The position numbers were made by a program, and so were the translations under genes. A stretch of DNA of 64,000 bases from Stenotrophomonas sp. MYb238. Lineage in GTDB: Bacteria > Pseudomonadota > Gammaproteobacteria > Xanthomonadales > Xanthomonadaceae. Below the pieces are notes generated by a model, which ran no database searches, had not been told where the DNA came from, and was given only the letters and a program-made list of their open reading frames with translations. This document shows, in pieces, positions 19,148-33,180 of this stretch; position 1 is the stretch's first letter, and each line of letters opens with the position of its first letter. The stretch spans positions 62,001 to 126,000 of the forward strand of contig NZ_WIDL01000010.1 of the NCBI RefSeq assembly GCF_009496535.1, in the 5' to 3' direction.

Positions 19148-19972
19148 TCAGAACGACAGGCTCACGCCCGCCAGCGGTCCTTTGAACTCCTGCTTCAGGC
19201 CGATGACGCCATCGCTTCCCTTCTTGTCGGCGTCGAGCTTGAACCAGTCGTAGCCGGCGAAGATGCCGAAGTTCGGGTTGAAGTTGTACTGCACGATGGC
19301 ATTGGCGCGGCTGAGGTCGCCCTTGTAGTCGTCGAAGCTGCCCCAGCGCGTATTGAGGTACTGGCCCTGCAGGTTGATCAGCCAGTGCTCGGACGGGGTG
19401 AAGGTCAACCGCGCGCCGACCACCGGTGCGATGCCGTCGGTCTTCTCGTCGAGGAAACGGCCCTGGTAGAGATCGCCGAGCTCGGCGTAGGCGTTCGCGT
19501 TGACCTTGGCGTACTCGGCGCCCAGCTGCAGGCCCAGGTCGAAGCGGTCGCCATCGACCACCGAGTAGTCGTAGACGAGGCTGGCGACCTGGTACTTCAG
19601 TTCGCCCTTGACGAAGCTGCCGGCCGGCACGGTGGTGCCGTCGAAGCTGACGCTGTCGCCGAGCACCTCGCGGCGGTCCTTGTCGTACTTGAAGTAATCG
19701 AATATCAGCCGCTGCCGGTCGCTGAGCCGGAACAGGCCGTCCACGCGCGGCTCCCACTCCTTGCCGCCAAGATCGAAGTCCTGGTTGAACGCGAAGTCCC
19801 GCCCATCGACGCTGGTGTTGCCGCGCAGGGTGTTGGACGAATCGATGTTCATCGCGCCCAGGCGCAGGGTGAAGCGCGGATCGCCGTCGGCGGCGCTGGC
19901 CGGCGCGGGGTGCAGGAGGGAGAAGGCGAGCGCGCAGGACGCGCAGGTCATCAGGTGAGGGGAAAATCGCAT
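19148..19972 (-). CDS. Outer-membrane beta-barrel protein of unknown function
   Basis: A start at 19972 gives 274 residues with a signal peptide (MRFSPHLMTCASCALAFSLL, then HPAPASA). The mature part alternates polar and hydrophobic residues as barrel strands: RFTLRLGAMNID, RLIFDYFKYDKDRREVLGD, FDLGLQLGAEYAKVNANAY, WLINLQGQYLNTRWGSFDDY, ANAIVQYNFNPNFGIFAGYDWF. It ends in ...LAGVSLSF, the terminal aromatic residue recognised by BamA. About 12 strands are likely. The ligand is unknown. It is divergent from the atp operon. Confidence 0.8.
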   Translation of the reverse strand: MRFSPHLMTCASCALAFSLLHPAPASAADGDPRFTLRLGAMNIDSSNTLRGNTSVDGRDFAFNQDFDLGGKEWEPRVDGLFRLSDRQRLIFDYFKYDKDRREVLGDSVSFDGTTVPAGSFVKGELKYQVASLVYDYSVVDGDRFDLGLQLGAEYAKVNANAYAELGDLYQGRFLDEKTDGIAPVVGARLTFTPSEHWLINLQGQYLNTRWGSFDDYKGDLSRANAIVQYNFNPNFGIFAGYDWFKLDADKKGSDGVIGLKQEFKGPLAGVSLSF

Positions 19973-20072
19973 CGTTCGGGTTGCTCCGCGTGTTGGATCC
20001 GGAGCGGCTACCTTGGACGAGGCGGCGTACCACCTGCGTGACCGCAAGGTGCAGGGAATGTGTGCAAAGTGC

Positions 20073-20104
20073 GGCGAGGTGGCCCGGTTGCGGGCCACCT
20101 CGCC
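20073..20104. other. Perfect 14-base-pair hairpin in the divergent gap before atpI
   Basis: GGCGAGGTGGCCCG and its exact inverse surround the loop GTTG. No T run follows on either strand, and neither neighbouring gene is transcribed into it. The 412-base gap (19973-20384) otherwise holds only the atp promoter candidate. Confidence 0.75.
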
Positions 20105-20286
20105 CGTTGCGCCCGCCGCGCACATCGACGAGGTAATGGCGGCGGACGTGGAACTGTGACCGCGCGCCGGCGCCGGAGTTCCCCATGTTGCGGCGCAAAA
20201 GAGCGGTTTCCGGCCGGCGCCCCGGCCCGGCTGAAAAATCCAGTAAATGCCGCAACTTGCGATCCGCCGGGGGCGGCTTGTGGCGG

Positions 20287-20316
20287 TTGTCTCGCAAAAT
20301 GTCCCGCTGCTATACT
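20287..20316 (+). promoter_or_regulatory. Sigma-70-like promoter of the atp operon
   Basis: TTGTCT at 20287-20292 and TATACT at 20311-20316 are separated by 18 bases. This is the best -35/-10 pair before atpI, leaving a leader of about 60 bases. Confidence 0.55.
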
Positions 20317-20384
20317 TTGGCGGCTCGACGAGGCGCCCCCGGCGCCGCCCAGATCTCCTTGTTCCATGAAGCAGGACATTCCAC

Positions 20385-20750
20385 GTGCTGAACTCCGTTG
20401 AAGCGGGTCGGCGGCTGATGCTGCGTGCCGCGGTCTACCCGCTGGCCGCGGTGGTTGTCCTGGCTCTGGCCTTCCTGCTGGTGGGGCCGAAGTACGCCCT
20501 CGGCGCGCTGGTTTCCGGCGTGGCGGTGGTGGCGGGAACGATCCTGGCGGCATGGGTGGGGCTCGGCGGCGGCGTACAGGCCGCCGGTTCGGCGATGATC
20601 CGCATGTTCCTGGGGTTCGCGCTGAAGATCGTGCTGATTGTCGCCGTGCTGGCAATGGCGTTCGTCTGGTGGCGGCTTCCTCCCTTGGCGCTGCTGGCGG
20701 CGATTCCAGTGGCGCTGATGTTCCAGGTTCTGGCTCTGGCCAGGCGTTGA
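20385..20750 (+). CDS. atpI: ATP synthase protein I
   Basis: A GTG start gives 121 residues with four hydrophobic helices (for example LAAVVVLALAFLLVG and MIRMFLGFALKIVLIVAVLA). Position before atpB, size and topology fit AtpI, a helper of c-ring assembly and Mg2+ handling that is not part of the final enzyme. An in-frame ATG at 20418 would shorten it by 11 residues. The GTG keeps the charged MLNSVEAGRR lead seen in AtpI proteins. Confidence 0.85.
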   Translation: MLNSVEAGRRLMLRAAVYPLAAVVVLALAFLLVGPKYALGALVSGVAVVAGTILAAWVGLGGGVQAAGSAMIRMFLGFALKIVLIVAVLAMAFVWWRLPPLALLAAIPVALMFQVLALARR

Positions 20751-20776
20751 TCGAATTCATAAAAGGTTCCGGACTC

Positions 20777-21574
20777 ATGGCGGGCGAGGCTCTAACCCCT
20801 ACCACCTATATCCAGCATCACCTGCAGAACCTGACCGCCAAGGTCGGGGACGGCGGCAGCTTCTGGACCATCCACGTCGATACCATCGTCACCGCGGTGC
20901 TGCTGGGGCTGCTGATGGTGTTCGCCTTCTGGATGGCCACCCGCAAGGCGACCGCCGGCGTGCCGGGCAAGTGGCAGGCCTTCGTGGAGATCTGCCTGGA
21001 GTTCGTCGACCGCCAGGCCAAGGACACCTACCACGGCAAGAGCAAGCTGGTGACGCCGATCGCGATCACCATCTTCTTCTGGATCCTGTTGATGAACCTG
21101 GTCAAGATGATCCCGGCCGACTTCATCGCCAAGCCGCTGGAATGGGCTGGCATCCACTACTGGAAGCCGGTGCCGACCGCCGACGTCAATGCCACCCTGG
21201 GCATGTCGATCAGCGTGTTCTTCCTGATGCTGTTCTTCTCGCTCAGTTCCAAGGGCCTGGTCGGCTTCGTGAAGGAGTTCCTGACCGCCCCGTTCGGCAA
21301 GTGGATGATGCCGTTCAACCTGATCCTCAACATCGTCGAGTGGCTGAGCAAGCCGATCTCCCTGGCGATGCGACTGTTCGGCAACATGTTCGGCGGCGAG
21401 ATCGTCTTCCTGCTGATCTGGGTGCTGGGCGGCGCCGGCTTGTTCGGTGCTGTTGCCGGTGGCGTGTTCGGCCTGGGCTGGATGCTGTTCCACCTGCTGG
21501 TGATTCCGCTGCAGGCCTTCATCTTCATGATGCTGTCGATCGTGTACCTGAGCCTGTCGGAAGACAGCCACTGA
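20777..21574 (+). CDS. atpB: F1Fo ATP synthase subunit a
   Basis: The 265-residue product has about six membrane helices. The proton-channel helix SLAMRLFGNMFGGEIVFLL carries the essential arginine that faces the c-ring. The last helix, FHLLVIPLQAFIFMMLSIVYL, has the conserved glutamine and tyrosine. It forms the two proton half-channels of Fo. It lies 26 bases after atpI. Confidence 0.96.
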   Translation: MAGEALTPTTYIQHHLQNLTAKVGDGGSFWTIHVDTIVTAVLLGLLMVFAFWMATRKATAGVPGKWQAFVEICLEFVDRQAKDTYHGKSKLVTPIAITIFFWILLMNLVKMIPADFIAKPLEWAGIHYWKPVPTADVNATLGMSISVFFLMLFFSLSSKGLVGFVKEFLTAPFGKWMMPFNLILNIVEWLSKPISLAMRLFGNMFGGEIVFLLIWVLGGAGLFGAVAGGVFGLGWMLFHLLVIPLQAFIFMMLSIVYLSLSEDSH

Positions 21575-21648
21575 GTTGCAAGCTTCATCCAGTTCCAACC
21601 TTCATCCGTTTCATCACCCTTAGCTACCCATAGTTCTCGGAGAAAACC

Positions 21649-21951
21649 ATGTACTTCGCCGTCCTGACCAATCTCGCCCAAGTTCAGAGCTCCACCGCCC
21701 TTGCCGTCGGCATCATGATCGGCCTGGCCGCGCTGGGCGCCGGTCTGGGTCTGGCCATCATGGCTGGTAAGTTCCTGGAATCGGCCGCCCGTCAGCCCGA
21801 GCTGATCCCGGTGCTGCAGGTCCGCATGTTCATCACCGCCGGCCTGATCGACGCCGCGTTCATCATCTCGGTCGCCGTCGGCCTGCTGCTGGCCTTCGCC
21901 AACCCGCTGGCCGCTGCCCTGCTGGCCGAAGCCGCCAAGCTGGCAGGCTGA
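21649..21951 (+). CDS. atpE: F1Fo ATP synthase subunit c
   Basis: The 100-residue proteolipid has two helices. The polar loop ARQPE contacts gamma/epsilon. The proton-carrying aspartate is in the second helix, in [17 protein letters not shown]. The N-terminus is about 20 residues longer than E. coli subunit c. The glycine-rich first helix ([16 protein letters not shown]) allows tight ring packing. GTTCTCGGAGAAAACC before the ATG is a good ribosome site, fitting the high expression this subunit needs. Two strong hairpins follow the gene. Confidence 0.96.
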   Translation: MYFAVLTNLAQVQSSTALAVGIMIGLAALGAGLGLAIMAGKFLESAARQPELIPVLQVRMFITAGLIDAAFIISVAVGLLLAFANPLAAALLAEAAKLAG

Positions 21952-21969
21952 TCCAGCTGAAGTGAGACG

Positions 21970-21993
21970 GCCGGATGCCTGACGGCATCCGGC
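21970..21993 (+). other. Hairpin 1 in the atpE-atpF gap
   Basis: GCCGGATGCC pairs perfectly with GGCATCCGGC around TGAC, 18 bases after the atpE stop. It may protect the atpE message from 3' decay. Confidence 0.75.
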
Positions 21994-22008
21994 TTCGGAT
22001 GAAGGTCC

Positions 22009-22035
22009 GGCTGCGCCGCCTGCGGCGGCGCAGCC
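22009..22035 (+). other. Hairpin 2 in the atpE-atpF gap
   Basis: GGCTGCGCCGCC pairs perfectly with GGCGGCGCAGCC around a three-base loop, 27 bases before the atpF ATG. There is no T run, so it is more likely a decay barrier or processing site than a terminator. Confidence 0.75.
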
Positions 22036-22062
22036 ACCCCGACACCAGCGATCGAGCTAACC

Positions 22063-22533
22063 ATGAATATCAATCTCACCCTCTTTGCACAGGCCCTGGC
22101 CTTTGCCGCGCTGATCTGGATCATCGCGACCAAGATCTGGCCGCCGCTGATGAAGGCCATCGAAGAGCGCCAGCAGAAGATCGCCGAAGGCCTCGCCGCT
22201 GCCGACCGCAGCCAGAAAGATCTGGCCCAGGCGGAAGTGAAGGTCAACGAGGCGTTGAAGGAAGCCCGCGGCAAGGCCAACGAGATCATCGACCAGGCCC
22301 ACGCCCGGGCGAACCAGATCGTCGAGGCCGCCAAGAACGAAGCCATCGCCGAGGCCAACCGCCAGAAAGAACTGGCCCAGGCCGAAATCGACGCTGCCGC
22401 CAACCGCGCCCGCGAAGACCTGCGCAAGCAGGTGTCCGCCCTGGCCGTGACCGGTGCCGAGAAGCTGCTCAAGCGCGAAATCGACGCCAACGCCCACAAG
22501 GCGCTGCTCGACGAGCTGGCCGCGGAGATCTGA
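22063..22533 (+). CDS. atpF: F1Fo ATP synthase subunit b
   Basis: The 156-residue product has one N-terminal membrane helix ([23 protein letters not shown]) and then a long, charged, Ala-rich coiled coil with [21 protein letters not shown]-type heptads, the peripheral stalk. E. coli subunit b has the same length. It dimerises and binds delta at its C-terminus. Confidence 0.96.
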   Translation: MNINLTLFAQALAFAALIWIIATKIWPPLMKAIEERQQKIAEGLAAADRSQKDLAQAEVKVNEALKEARGKANEIIDQAHARANQIVEAAKNEAIAEANRQKELAQAEIDAAANRAREDLRKQVSALAVTGAEKLLKREIDANAHKALLDELAAEI

Positions 22534-22536
22534 TAG

Positions 22537-23064
22537 ATGAGCCAGGCCCTCACGCTTGCCCGCCCGTACGCCCGCGCCGCGTTCGCGATTGCGCGCGAGG
22601 ACGGCAAGTTCGCGCCGTGGTCCGAAGCGCTTGCGTTCTCCGCCCGCGTTGCCGCCGATCCGCGCGTGTCGGCCCTGCTGTCCAATCCGGAGCTGGCCCG
22701 CGGCGATGCCGTCGCCCTGCTGGCCCCGGAAGCGGCGGGCGAAACCTACGGCCGCTTCCTGACCCTGCTGGCCGAGTCGCACCGCCTGCAGCAGCTGCCG
22801 GAGATCGCCGGCCTGTTCGACCAGCTGCGCGCGGAAGCCGAAAACGTGGTCAAGGCCACGGTGACCTCGGCGGCCGATCTGTCGGCCGACGAGCTGGAAA
22901 AGATCAAGGTCGCGCTGCGCAAGCGTTTCGGCCGCGACGTCGAGGTCTCGACCGCGGTGGACGCTTCGCTGATCGGCGGCGCCGTGATCGATGCCGGCGA
23001 CGTGGTCATCGATGGTTCGCTCAAGGGCAAGCTGTCGCGCCTGCAGACCGCGCTCGCACACTGA
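22537..23064 (+). CDS. atpH: F1Fo ATP synthase subunit delta
   Basis: The 175-residue product has the delta layout: [19 protein letters not shown] at the start, the helical core, and the conserved C-terminal block [20 protein letters not shown]. It fixes the peripheral stalk to the top of F1. It starts three bases after the atpF stop. Confidence 0.95.
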   Translation: MSQALTLARPYARAAFAIAREDGKFAPWSEALAFSARVAADPRVSALLSNPELARGDAVALLAPEAAGETYGRFLTLLAESHRLQQLPEIAGLFDQLRAEAENVVKATVTSAADLSADELEKIKVALRKRFGRDVEVSTAVDASLIGGAVIDAGDVVIDGSLKGKLSRLQTALAH

Positions 23065-23108
23065 ATTCACTTATCGTCCGGCTTGATCGCCGGCACTAGG
23101 ACTTGACG

Positions 23109-24656
<1,548 letters not shown>

Positions 24657-24663
24657 GCCGCAT

Positions 24664-24723
24664 GTAGAGCGGGGCGCACGCCCCGCTTCACTGTGACAAA
24701 GCGGGGGACAGCCCCCGCGCTAC
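24664..24723. repeat. Inverted pair of GTAG-headed REPs between atpA and atpG
   Basis: The left unit is GTAGAGCGGGGCGCACGCCC followed by CGCT; the right unit is an inverted GTAG element with stem GCGGGGG/CCCCCGC, ending GCGCTAC. The arms differ in sequence from the main REPIN family of this window but have the same head and layout. Confidence 0.65.
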
Positions 24724-24734
24724 GGGAATAAGAG

Positions 24735-27042
<2,308 letters not shown>

Positions 27043-27055
27043 GGAAGGCTGGAGC

Positions 27056-27152
27056 GGGAACGGGGAGACGGGAACAGGGAATGAAGTTTCCCTGTTCCGG
27101 ACACCCTCCATCGCGGCGCCGCCGCCTTCCCCGTTCCCTGTTCCCCGTTCCC
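27056..27152. repeat. Purine/pyrimidine inverted repeat between atpD and atpC
   Basis: A G/A-rich left part with GGGAACAGGGAATG is inverted at the right by a C/T-rich part with TTCCCTGTTCCCC. It belongs to the same repeat family as 45071-45224 and 57315-57429, all sited inside operons. Confidence 0.7.
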
Positions 27153-27171
27153 TGCTTTCGAGAACCAAACC

Positions 27172-27594
27172 ATGAGCACCATCCGTTGCGACATCGTCAG
27201 TGCCGAGCAGCAGATCTTCAGCGGCGAAGCGACCCTGGTCGTGGCCACCGGTGAGCTGGGCGAGCTGGGCATCGCGCCCAAGCACGCGCCGCTGATCACC
27301 CGCCTGAAGCCGGGCAAGGTCGTGGTCACCACCGCCGCCGGCGAGCACCTGGATTTCGCCATCTCCGGCGGCATCCTGGAAGTGCAGCCGCAGGTCGTGA
27401 CCGTGCTGGCCGACACCGCCATCCGCGCCACCGACATCGACGAAGCGGCGGTGCGCAAGGCCAAGGAAGAAGCCGAGCGCGTGCTGGCCAACCGTGGCGA
27501 AGCCATGGAGCTGGCCGAAGCGCAGCAGCGCCTGGCCGAGGTCACCGCGCAGCTGCAGGCGCTGGAGCGCCTGCGCCGCACCCTCAAGCACTGA
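27172..27594 (+). CDS. atpC: F1Fo ATP synthase subunit epsilon
   Basis: The 140-residue product has an N-terminal beta-sandwich ([17 protein letters not shown], then [18 protein letters not shown]) and a C-terminal two-helix hairpin ([20 protein letters not shown]). It is part of the rotor and inhibits hydrolysis. It closes the operon and is followed by a strong terminator. Confidence 0.96.
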   Translation: MSTIRCDIVSAEQQIFSGEATLVVATGELGELGIAPKHAPLITRLKPGKVVVTTAAGEHLDFAISGGILEVQPQVVTVLADTAIRATDIDEAAVRKAKEEAERVLANRGEAMELAEAQQRLAEVTAQLQALERLRRTLKH

Positions 27595-27620
27595 GCGCGC
27601 GAGCGCGGTATCGCCGAAGA

Positions 27621-27646
27621 ACGCCGGGCCAGCGCCCGGCGTTTTT
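27621..27646 (+). terminator. Intrinsic terminator of the atp operon
   Basis: ACGCCGGGC and GCCCGGCGT form a nine-base stem with a four-base loop, followed directly by TTTTCGTT. Confidence 0.85.
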
Positions 27647-27703
27647 CGTTGCGGCAGCCGGCGCCACGGTGCACGCGCCGACCCTCCCATCGCCCGCCAT
27701 CCG

Positions 27704-27773
27704 GTAGGAGCGGCTTCAGCCGCGACCGGAGCCTGGCCGGGAAATCCCCGTTCGCGGCTGAAGCCGCTCCTAC
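27704..27773. repeat. REPIN between atpC and the GtrA-like gene
   Basis: GTAGGAGCGGCTTCAGCCGC and its inverse, with a spacer of about 25 bases, between convergent genes. Confidence 0.88.
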
Positions 27774-27822
27774 GGGATGGCGGGCAACGGTGCCGCATGC
27801 CGCTGCTCCAGCGCGATCAGGT

Positions 27823-28206
27823 TCAGCGGTAGACCACGTGCCGCAGCAGGAAGAAATTCAGCATCGCCAGCCCACCCTCCACCAGCGGCTTGGCCAGCCA
27901 GGCCATCTGCAGCCCGAGCGCGTGCGCGGCCCAGGCCAGCAGCCAGCTGCTGAGTGCGGTCATCAGCAGCCACAGGGCGAGGAAGCGCGCGAAGTGCTTC
28001 CAGCCGTGGCGGCGCCCGTCCTCGCGCGGGAAGGTGTAGCGGCCATTGAGCCAGAAGCCCAGCAGCGCGCCGCTGGCGCGGCCGAGCAGGTTGCCGGGCA
28101 CGGTGGGCATGCCGGCGGCGGTGGCCGCGACGAACACCAGCCAGTCCAGCAGCAGCTGCATCAGGCCGGCGGCGACATAGCGGCCACCTTGTCGCAACAG
28201 GGTCAT
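27823..28206 (-). CDS. GtrA-like membrane protein
   Basis: A start at 28206 (MTLLRQGGRYVAAGLMQLLL) gives 127 residues with four hydrophobic helices. The segments YVAAGLMQLLLDWLVF, NLLGRASGALLGFWLNGRYTF and a late LAMLNFFLLRHVVYR match the GtrA family. These proteins are thought to flip undecaprenyl-linked sugars or serve in teichoic/O-antigen glycosylation. No glycosyltransferase neighbour is present, so its partner is unknown. The much longer upstream extension of the frame is not likely to be coding. Confidence 0.82.
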   Translation of the reverse strand: MTLLRQGGRYVAAGLMQLLLDWLVFVAATAAGMPTVPGNLLGRASGALLGFWLNGRYTFPREDGRRHGWKHFARFLALWLLMTALSSWLLAWAAHALGLQMAWLAKPLVEGGLAMLNFFLLRHVVYR

Positions 28207-28510
28207 GGGAACGGGGCGGACCGGGAAAGGCGCCCATGCTACCCATTTCGGGCCGGCGCATGTCACGACCGATTGCCACGCATGCCGGGTGCGGGCGACG
28301 CAGGGGTGGCGATGCCAGCGTGCCATCCCCGCGCTGGTTTCCTTGGTGGTGGCGGGAAGGACGGGCAGGCGCAGCGTCGCGGTCCGCAGCGGCATGCGCC
28401 GCTTTTCAGCGCGCTTTCCTGCGCCGGTACGGTCCCCAGTGGTGCGCCGGCGAACCGGGCGCCGCACCGCGTGCGGCGGCATCGCGCTCGACGGTTCATG
28501 GGCGCGTTCT
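28207..28510. other. Gap of about 300 bases without a supported gene
   Basis: Between the divergent GtrA-like gene and glmU. It must hold both promoters; only the glmU TAGAAT box is visible. No ORF here has family motifs, and no repeat was seen. Confidence 0.6.
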
Positions 28511-28516
28511 TAGAAT
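28511..28516 (+). promoter_or_regulatory. TAGAAT -10 element before glmU
   Basis: It lies 27 bases before the glmU ATG, followed by CCGG as at other genes with this box. Confidence 0.5.
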
Positions 28517-28543
28517 CCGGACATCGATCCCAGGAAGCCTCCG

Positions 28544-29911
28544 ATGAGCCAACCGCTGCACGTGATCATCCTCGCCGCCGGCGCCGGCAAGCGCATGAAG
28601 TCGGCCCTGCCCAAGGTGCTGCAACCGGTGGCGGGGCGGCCGATGCTGGCGCACGTGATCGAGACCGCGCGGCAGCTGCAGCCGAGCGGCATCCATGTGG
28701 TGCACGGCCACGGCGGCGAAGCGGTGCGTGCGGCCTTCGCCGGACAGGACGACCTGACTTGGGCCGAGCAGGTGCAGCAGCTGGGCACCGGCCATGCCGT
28801 GCTGCAGGCGATGCCGGACGTACCCGACACCGCGCAGGTGCTGGTGCTGTACGGCGACGTGCCGCTGATGCGCGCCGACACCCTGCGCGCGCTGCTGCAC
28901 GGCGCGCCGCGGCTGGCGGTGCTGGTGGCCGAGCTCGACAACCCCGCCGGCTACGGCCGCATCGTGCGCGACGCCGAGGGCAAGGTCGCGGCCATCGTCG
29001 AGCAGAAGGACGCCGACGACGAGCAGAAGCGCATCCGCACGGTGAACACCGGGATCATCACCGCCGAATCCACCGCGCTGCGGCGCTGGCTGTCGGGCCT
29101 GTCCAACGCCAACGCGCAGGGCGAGTACTACCTGACCGACGTGTTCGCCGCGGCCGCGGCCGAATACACGCCGGCCACGCTGGTGCACGTGGCCGATCCG
29201 CAGGAAGCCGAAGGCGCCAACGATCCCTGGCAGCTGGCGCAGCTGGAGCGCGCCTGGCAGCTGCGCGCGGCCAAGGCGCTCTGCGAGCAGGGCGTGCGCC
29301 TGCTCGACCCCGCGCGCCTGGACCAGCGCGGCACGGTAAAGGCCGGCCGCGACGTGCAGATCGACGCCAACGTGGTGCTGGAAGGCCAGGTCGAGCTGGG
29401 CGACGGCGTGCGCATCGGCGCCTTCGTGCGGCTGAAGGACGTCCGCCTCGGCGCCGGTACCGAGGTGCGCCCGCACTGCGACCTGGAAGGCGTGGTGAGC
29501 GAGGGCGCGGCGCAGATCGGCCCGTTCGCGCGGCTGCGCCCGGGCACGGTGCTGGCCGACGGCGTGCACGTGGGCAACTTCGTGGAGACCAAGAAGGTCA
29601 CGCTGGGCAAGGGCAGCAAGGCCAACCACCTCACCTACCTGGGCGACGCGGTGGTCGGCAGCGGCACCAACATCGGCGCCGGCACCATCACCTGCAACTA
29701 CGACGGCGTGAACAAGTTCCAGACCACCATCGGCGACCGCGTGTTCGTCGGTTCCAACAGTTCGCTGGTGGCGCCGGTGACGCTCGGCGACGGCGCCACC
29801 ATCGCCGCCGGTTCGGTGGTCACCCGCGACGCGCCCGCGGACCGGCTGACGGTGGCGCGCAGCCGCCAGCAGACCATCGACGGCTGGAAGCGGCCGCAGA
29901 AGAAATCCTGA
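28544..29911 (+). CDS. glmU: Bifunctional GlcN-1-P acetyltransferase / GlcNAc-1-P uridylyltransferase
   Basis: The 455-residue product has the uridylyltransferase signature [19 protein letters not shown] at the N-terminus, then LYGDVPL and a left-handed beta-helix of hexapeptide repeats from about residue 250. [14 protein letters not shown] and [20 protein letters not shown] are characteristic of the acetyltransferase half. It makes UDP-GlcNAc for peptidoglycan and LPS. In many proteobacteria glmU is followed by glmS; here about 17 kb of other genes separate them. Confidence 0.96.
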   Translation: MSQPLHVIILAAGAGKRMKSALPKVLQPVAGRPMLAHVIETARQLQPSGIHVVHGHGGEAVRAAFAGQDDLTWAEQVQQLGTGHAVLQAMPDVPDTAQVLVLYGDVPLMRADTLRALLHGAPRLAVLVAELDNPAGYGRIVRDAEGKVAAIVEQKDADDEQKRIRTVNTGIITAESTALRRWLSGLSNANAQGEYYLTDVFAAAAAEYTPATLVHVADPQEAEGANDPWQLAQLERAWQLRAAKALCEQGVRLLDPARLDQRGTVKAGRDVQIDANVVLEGQVELGDGVRIGAFVRLKDVRLGAGTEVRPHCDLEGVVSEGAAQIGPFARLRPGTVLADGVHVGNFVETKKVTLGKGSKANHLTYLGDAVVGSGTNIGAGTITCNYDGVNKFQTTIGDRVFVGSNSSLVAPVTLGDGATIAAGSVVTRDAPADRLTVARSRQQTIDGWKRPQKKS

Positions 29912-29935
29912 CCCGACGCCCAGGGACCACCGCAC

Positions 29936-30454
29936 ATGGATGGCTTTGACCAGCAACTGGCGGCATGCAGCGCGTTCTTCATCGCCACCGCGCAGATCGG
30001 CGGCGGCCTGCTCGGCCTGGTGTTCGTGGCGATGACCTTCGACCGCGACCGCCGCGGACTGGGCAGGGACGGCGCGATGCACGCCCTGGCCCAGCAGGTC
30101 TACCTGGATTTCCTCGGCGTGCTGGTGTGCTCGCTGCTGCTGATCGTGCCGGTGCTGGGGCGGGTCAACCATGGCGTGCTGCTGCTCGCCGTGGGCGGGG
30201 TGCTGGCGGTCCGCACCGTGCGCGGCATGCGCGCGCTGCGGCGCGAGCTGCGGTCGCGGCCGCTGCTGCTGCAGCGTTTCGGCCTGTCGATCATGGGGCA
30301 GCTGTTCTTCCTGGCCGCCGGCGCGCTGCTGGTGCTGTCGCGCGTGCCGGAGGCCTTCGTGCTGGCGATGTGCGCGGCGCTGGCGCTGCTGGTGGCGGGC
30401 AGCCGCAGCGCATGGCTGCTGGTGGCCACGGACGAGGCCGGGCCGCGGGCCTGA
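29936..30454 (+). CDS. Integral membrane protein, four helices, unknown
   Basis: The 172-residue product has four hydrophobic stretches, about residues 14-34 (FIATAQIGGGLLGLVFVAM), 57-74, 77-92 and 115-160. It starts 24 bases after glmU and is convergent with the kinase gene at 30483. No family was recognised. The acidic N-terminus MDGFDQQLAAC precedes the first helix. It is probably cotranscribed with glmU. Confidence 0.65.
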   Translation: MDGFDQQLAACSAFFIATAQIGGGLLGLVFVAMTFDRDRRGLGRDGAMHALAQQVYLDFLGVLVCSLLLIVPVLGRVNHGVLLLAVGGVLAVRTVRGMRALRRELRSRPLLLQRFGLSIMGQLFFLAAGALLVLSRVPEAFVLAMCAALALLVAGSRSAWLLVATDEAGPRA

Positions 30455-30482
30455 GCCGCGCCGGGCGCGCTTATGCCCTGGG

Positions 30483-31832
30483 TCAGTTGCCGGCCGGCAG
30501 CAGGATGGTCACGCACAGGCCGCCGTCGTTGCGGTTCTGCAGCGAGATGCGGCCGTCGTGCGCCTCGACGATCTCGCGGGTGAGCGCCAGGCCCAGCCCG
30601 GTGCCGTTGCGTTTGGTCGAATAGAACGGCATCAGCGCGTTCTGCAGCACCGCCTCGTTCATGCCGCCGCCGCGGTCCAGCACCTCGATGCGCAGCCAGT
30701 GCGGCAGGCGCGCCAGCCGGACTTCCACCGCGTCGTCTGTCACGCCGTTGTCGGTACTGGCCTCATGCGCGTTTTTGAGCAGGTTGAGCAGCGCCTGCGA
30801 GAACTGCGCCGGATCGATGCGGCTGCACAGGTCCTCGGGCGGCGGCACCATGCGGAACGGGATCTGCTGCTGCAGGCCGCCGAGGAACGGCGCCCAGACG
30901 ATGGTCTGCAGCTGTGGCTGCGGCAGCTTGGCGAAGCGCGCGTAGCCGCGGATGAAGCCTTCCAGGTGACGCGCGCGTTCCTCGACCGTGCCGAAGATGT
31001 CCTCCAGCCGGTCGGTGCGGCCGCGCCGCACCAGTTCGGCGCCCGAATGCGCCAGCGAGGCGATCGGCGCCAGCGAGTTGTTGAGCTCGTGGCTGATGAC
31101 GCGGATGACCTTCTTCCAGGTCTGCACTTCCTGCCGGCGCAGTTCGGCGGTCAGCAGGCGCAGCAGCAGCAGGTCGTGTGCGCGGCCGTTGAGGTGGAAG
31201 CTGCGCCGGGACAGGTGGTAGATCTGCTCGTCGTCCTCGTCGCCGTCGGCCTCGCGCACCGCGAACAGGCTGTCGCCGCCGCGGGCGATGGCGTTGCGCA
31301 GTTCCACCGGCATGTTCTCCAGCAGTTCGTGCATGCGCTTGCCTTCCAGCTTCCAGCCGCCGTGCAGCAGCTTGCGCGCGGAAACGTTGGAGAACGCCAC
31401 GCGCTGGACGCCGTCGCCGCCGTCGGCCAGCAGCAGCATCGCCACCGGCGTGTTCTGCACCATGGTGTCCAGCAGCAGTTCGCGCTGCACCAGCGACTGG
31501 CGCTGCTCGCGCAGCACGTCGCCGAGTTCGGCGTGCGCCTTCACCAGCTGCGCCAGTTCGTCTTTGCCGCGCCAGTGCACGCCGAAGTTGTACTCGCCGT
31601 CGCGGTAGCTGCTGGTGATGCCGGCCAGCGAGCGCAGCAGCGAGCGGATCGGCGCGGTGGCGCGGCGCAGCGTCCACCACATCAGTACCAGCAGCAGGAC
31701 CGTCGAAACCAGGGCGACCACCCAGCCGCGATCCATCCAGTAGGCCAGCAGCCACGGCAAGGCCGCGGCCAGCCCCAGCACCGGCAGCAGGCGCAGGAAC
31801 AACTGGAAGGTGAAGGAGCGTGTCTTCAGCAT
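30483..31832 (-). CDS. NtrY-like membrane sensor histidine kinase of the permease array
   Basis: The 449-residue product has two N-terminal membrane helices (about 15-31 and 38-54) with almost no periplasmic loop, then a HAMP-like linker, a PAS-like region (about 115-165), a dimerisation domain with His 248 in VISHELNNSLAPI, and an ATPase domain (LLKNAHEAS, DRGGGM, GTGLGLAL). The HELNN box is that of NtrY/NtrB-type kinases that partner sigma-54 activators. It lies seven bases behind the activator gene. The near-absent periplasmic loop suggests sensing in the membrane, as for kinases of antibiotic exporters; that is inference. Confidence 0.9.
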   Translation of the reverse strand: MLKTRSFTFQLFLRLLPVLGLAAALPWLLAYWMDRGWVVALVSTVLLLVLMWWTLRRATAPIRSLLRSLAGITSSYRDGEYNFGVHWRGKDELAQLVKAHAELGDVLREQRQSLVQRELLLDTMVQNTPVAMLLLADGGDGVQRVAFSNVSARKLLHGGWKLEGKRMHELLENMPVELRNAIARGGDSLFAVREADGDEDDEQIYHLSRRSFHLNGRAHDLLLLRLLTAELRRQEVQTWKKVIRVISHELNNSLAPIASLAHSGAELVRRGRTDRLEDIFGTVEERARHLEGFIRGYARFAKLPQPQLQTIVWAPFLGGLQQQIPFRMVPPPEDLCSRIDPAQFSQALLNLLKNAHEASTDNGVTDDAVEVRLARLPHWLRIEVLDRGGGMNEAVLQNALMPFYSTKRNGTGLGLALTREIVEAHDGRISLQNRNDGGLCVTILLPAGN

Positions 31833-31839
31833 GGCCGTT

Positions 31840-33180
<1,341 letters not shown>

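Noticed and set aside
20073-20104. Hairpin before atpI considered as a terminator
   Set aside because: Both neighbouring genes are transcribed away from it, and no T run follows on either strand.
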